In this document: positions 14,789 through 15,026 of the stretch, one piece after another
Position numbering within the stretch: the stretch's first letter is position 1
Layout: each line of letters starts with the position of its first letter
Source: Acidobacteriaceae bacterium
GTDB taxonomy: Bacteria; Acidobacteriota; Terriglobia; Terriglobales; Acidobacteriaceae
Assembly (NCBI GenBank): GCA_030039895.1
Contig: JASHUR010000051.1
Span: forward strand, 1 to 15,026
Direction of reading: 5' to 3'
DNA length: 15,026 nucleotides
Translations under genes and position numbers: made by a program
Notes under the pieces: generated by a model
Database searches by the model: none
Told to the model about the DNA's origin: nothing
What the model saw: the letters and a program-made list of their open reading frames with translations, nothing else

Positions 14789-14814
14789 GGAAATCGCTTT
14801 CCGCAAGCGTTTTC
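14789..14814 (-). promoter_or_regulatory. Paired LacI-type operator (site B), promoter-proximal to operon 1
   Basis: GGAAATCGCTTTCC (14789-14802, six of seven pairs match) lies directly beside GCAAGCGTTTTC (14803-14814, a weaker palindrome), with CG centres 13 bp apart. Read on the opposite strand it matches site A (5770-5795) at 22 of 26 positions. Like site A it lies immediately downstream of a -10 box, here by one base, and so would cover the transcription start of operon 1. The orientation relative to its promoter is reversed from site A, which matters little for a near-symmetric site. Confidence 0.75.
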
Positions 14815-14815
14815 C

Positions 14816-14844
14816 AATCTACCTTCCACCTCGGGCGCTGTCAA
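14816..14844 (-). promoter_or_regulatory. Predicted sigma70-type promoter of operon 1
   Basis: Minus-strand TTGACA (14839-14844), then 17 bases, then TAGATT (14816-14821). The -35 is perfect and the -10 matches four of six consensus bases. Transcription would begin inside site B and leave a leader of about 170 bases before the DUF1080 start. Confidence 0.62.
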
Positions 14845-14870
14845 ATCACAATCGTCGGACTCTTGAACCC

Positions 14871-15026
14871 ATGAAGGGTGCAGACAAGCGCACCGCCCTG
14901 GAGACAGTGGTACCGAAACGGGCCGCGTCCGCGACCGAAGACAATGGGTCGCACCAGTGCTCAGAATCGCCTGTAATTACGCACGTTGTTGAAGCGGATT
15001 GCCCACAAAAGCCCCCACCACCGGAC
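14871..15026 (+). CDS. Possible start of a plus-strand gene running off the right edge; unrecognised
   Basis: From ATG 14871 the frame stays open to the window end (52 codons). It reads as a polar, partly Pro-rich peptide that I do not recognise. No ribosome site is visible before the ATG, and 52 open codons in GC-rich DNA is weak evidence. If real, it would be divergent from operon 1 and share its regulatory region. It may equally be a chance frame. Confidence 0.2.
   Translation, partial: MKGADKRTALETVVPKRAASATEDNGSHQCSESPVITHVVEADCPQKPPPPD

Larger units (their letters stand above)
14634..15026. other. Upstream regulatory region of operon 1 without a confirmed gene
   Basis: This stretch holds the operon 1 promoter, site B and a transcribed leader of about 170 bases. 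The leader has a short CTCAA/TTGAG stem (about 14768-14780) and a 27-codon minus-strand frame (14669-14752) lacking a good ribosome site. To the right lies only the doubtful plus-strand frame from 14871. No RNA gene, transposon or repeat was seen here. Confidence 0.5.

Overview
This is a GC-rich window of about 57-58% by eye. All twelve convincing genes lie on the minus strand and form what look like two operons plus a repressor gene. Gene content suggests a carbohydrate-degrading soil bacterium, most likely Acidobacteriota (Terriglobales/Acidobacteriaceae type): Tat-exported Gfo/Idh/MocA oxidoreductases, a DUF1080 protein, a gluconate-2-dehydrogenase-subunit-3/GMC pair, a PA14-bearing GH3, a DUF1680/GH127 protein, and LacI control. 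The taxonomic call is inference from gene content only.

Read in the direction of transcription (right to left), operon 1 begins at a good sigma70-type promoter at 14816-14844. It holds DUF1080 (13611-14633), a Tat-signal small dehydrogenase subunit (12929-13525), its GMC flavoprotein partner (11243-12925), a Tat-exported Gfo/Idh/MocA oxidoreductase (9756-11117) and a secreted GH3 glycosidase (7058-9649). A LacI-type repressor (5883-6908) follows.

Operon 2 begins at a promoter near 5805-5832. It holds a second Tat-exported Gfo/Idh/MocA protein (4314-5636), a ROK sugar kinase (3363-4274), a double-SIS sugar isomerase/deaminase (2172-3242), two half-size EamA membrane proteins (1682-2116 and 1250-1666), a monohaem cytochrome c (877-1233) and the N-terminal 267 residues of a GH127-like protein that runs off the left edge (1-803).

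The main non-gene signal is a composite operator made of two adjacent LacI-type pseudo-palindromes whose centres are 13 bp apart. It occurs just downstream of the -10 box of both promoters (5770-5795 and 14789-14814). The copies are 9 kb apart, match at 22 of 26 positions when one is read on the opposite strand, and are the strongest evidence that the window is one regulon run by the LacI protein between the operons.

Proposed integration (inference): in the periplasm, GH127 and GH3 trim a plant glycan or glycoside. The GMC/small-subunit dehydrogenase oxidises a sugar (C3 oxidation is the favoured guess) and passes electrons to cytochrome c. DUF1080 cleaves the 3-keto-glycoside, and the Gfo proteins interconvert keto and hydroxy forms. 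The EamA pair, ROK kinase and SIS enzyme take a sugar or amino sugar into the cell and into sugar-phosphate metabolism. No rRNA, tRNA, CRISPR array, insertion sequence or phage gene was seen.
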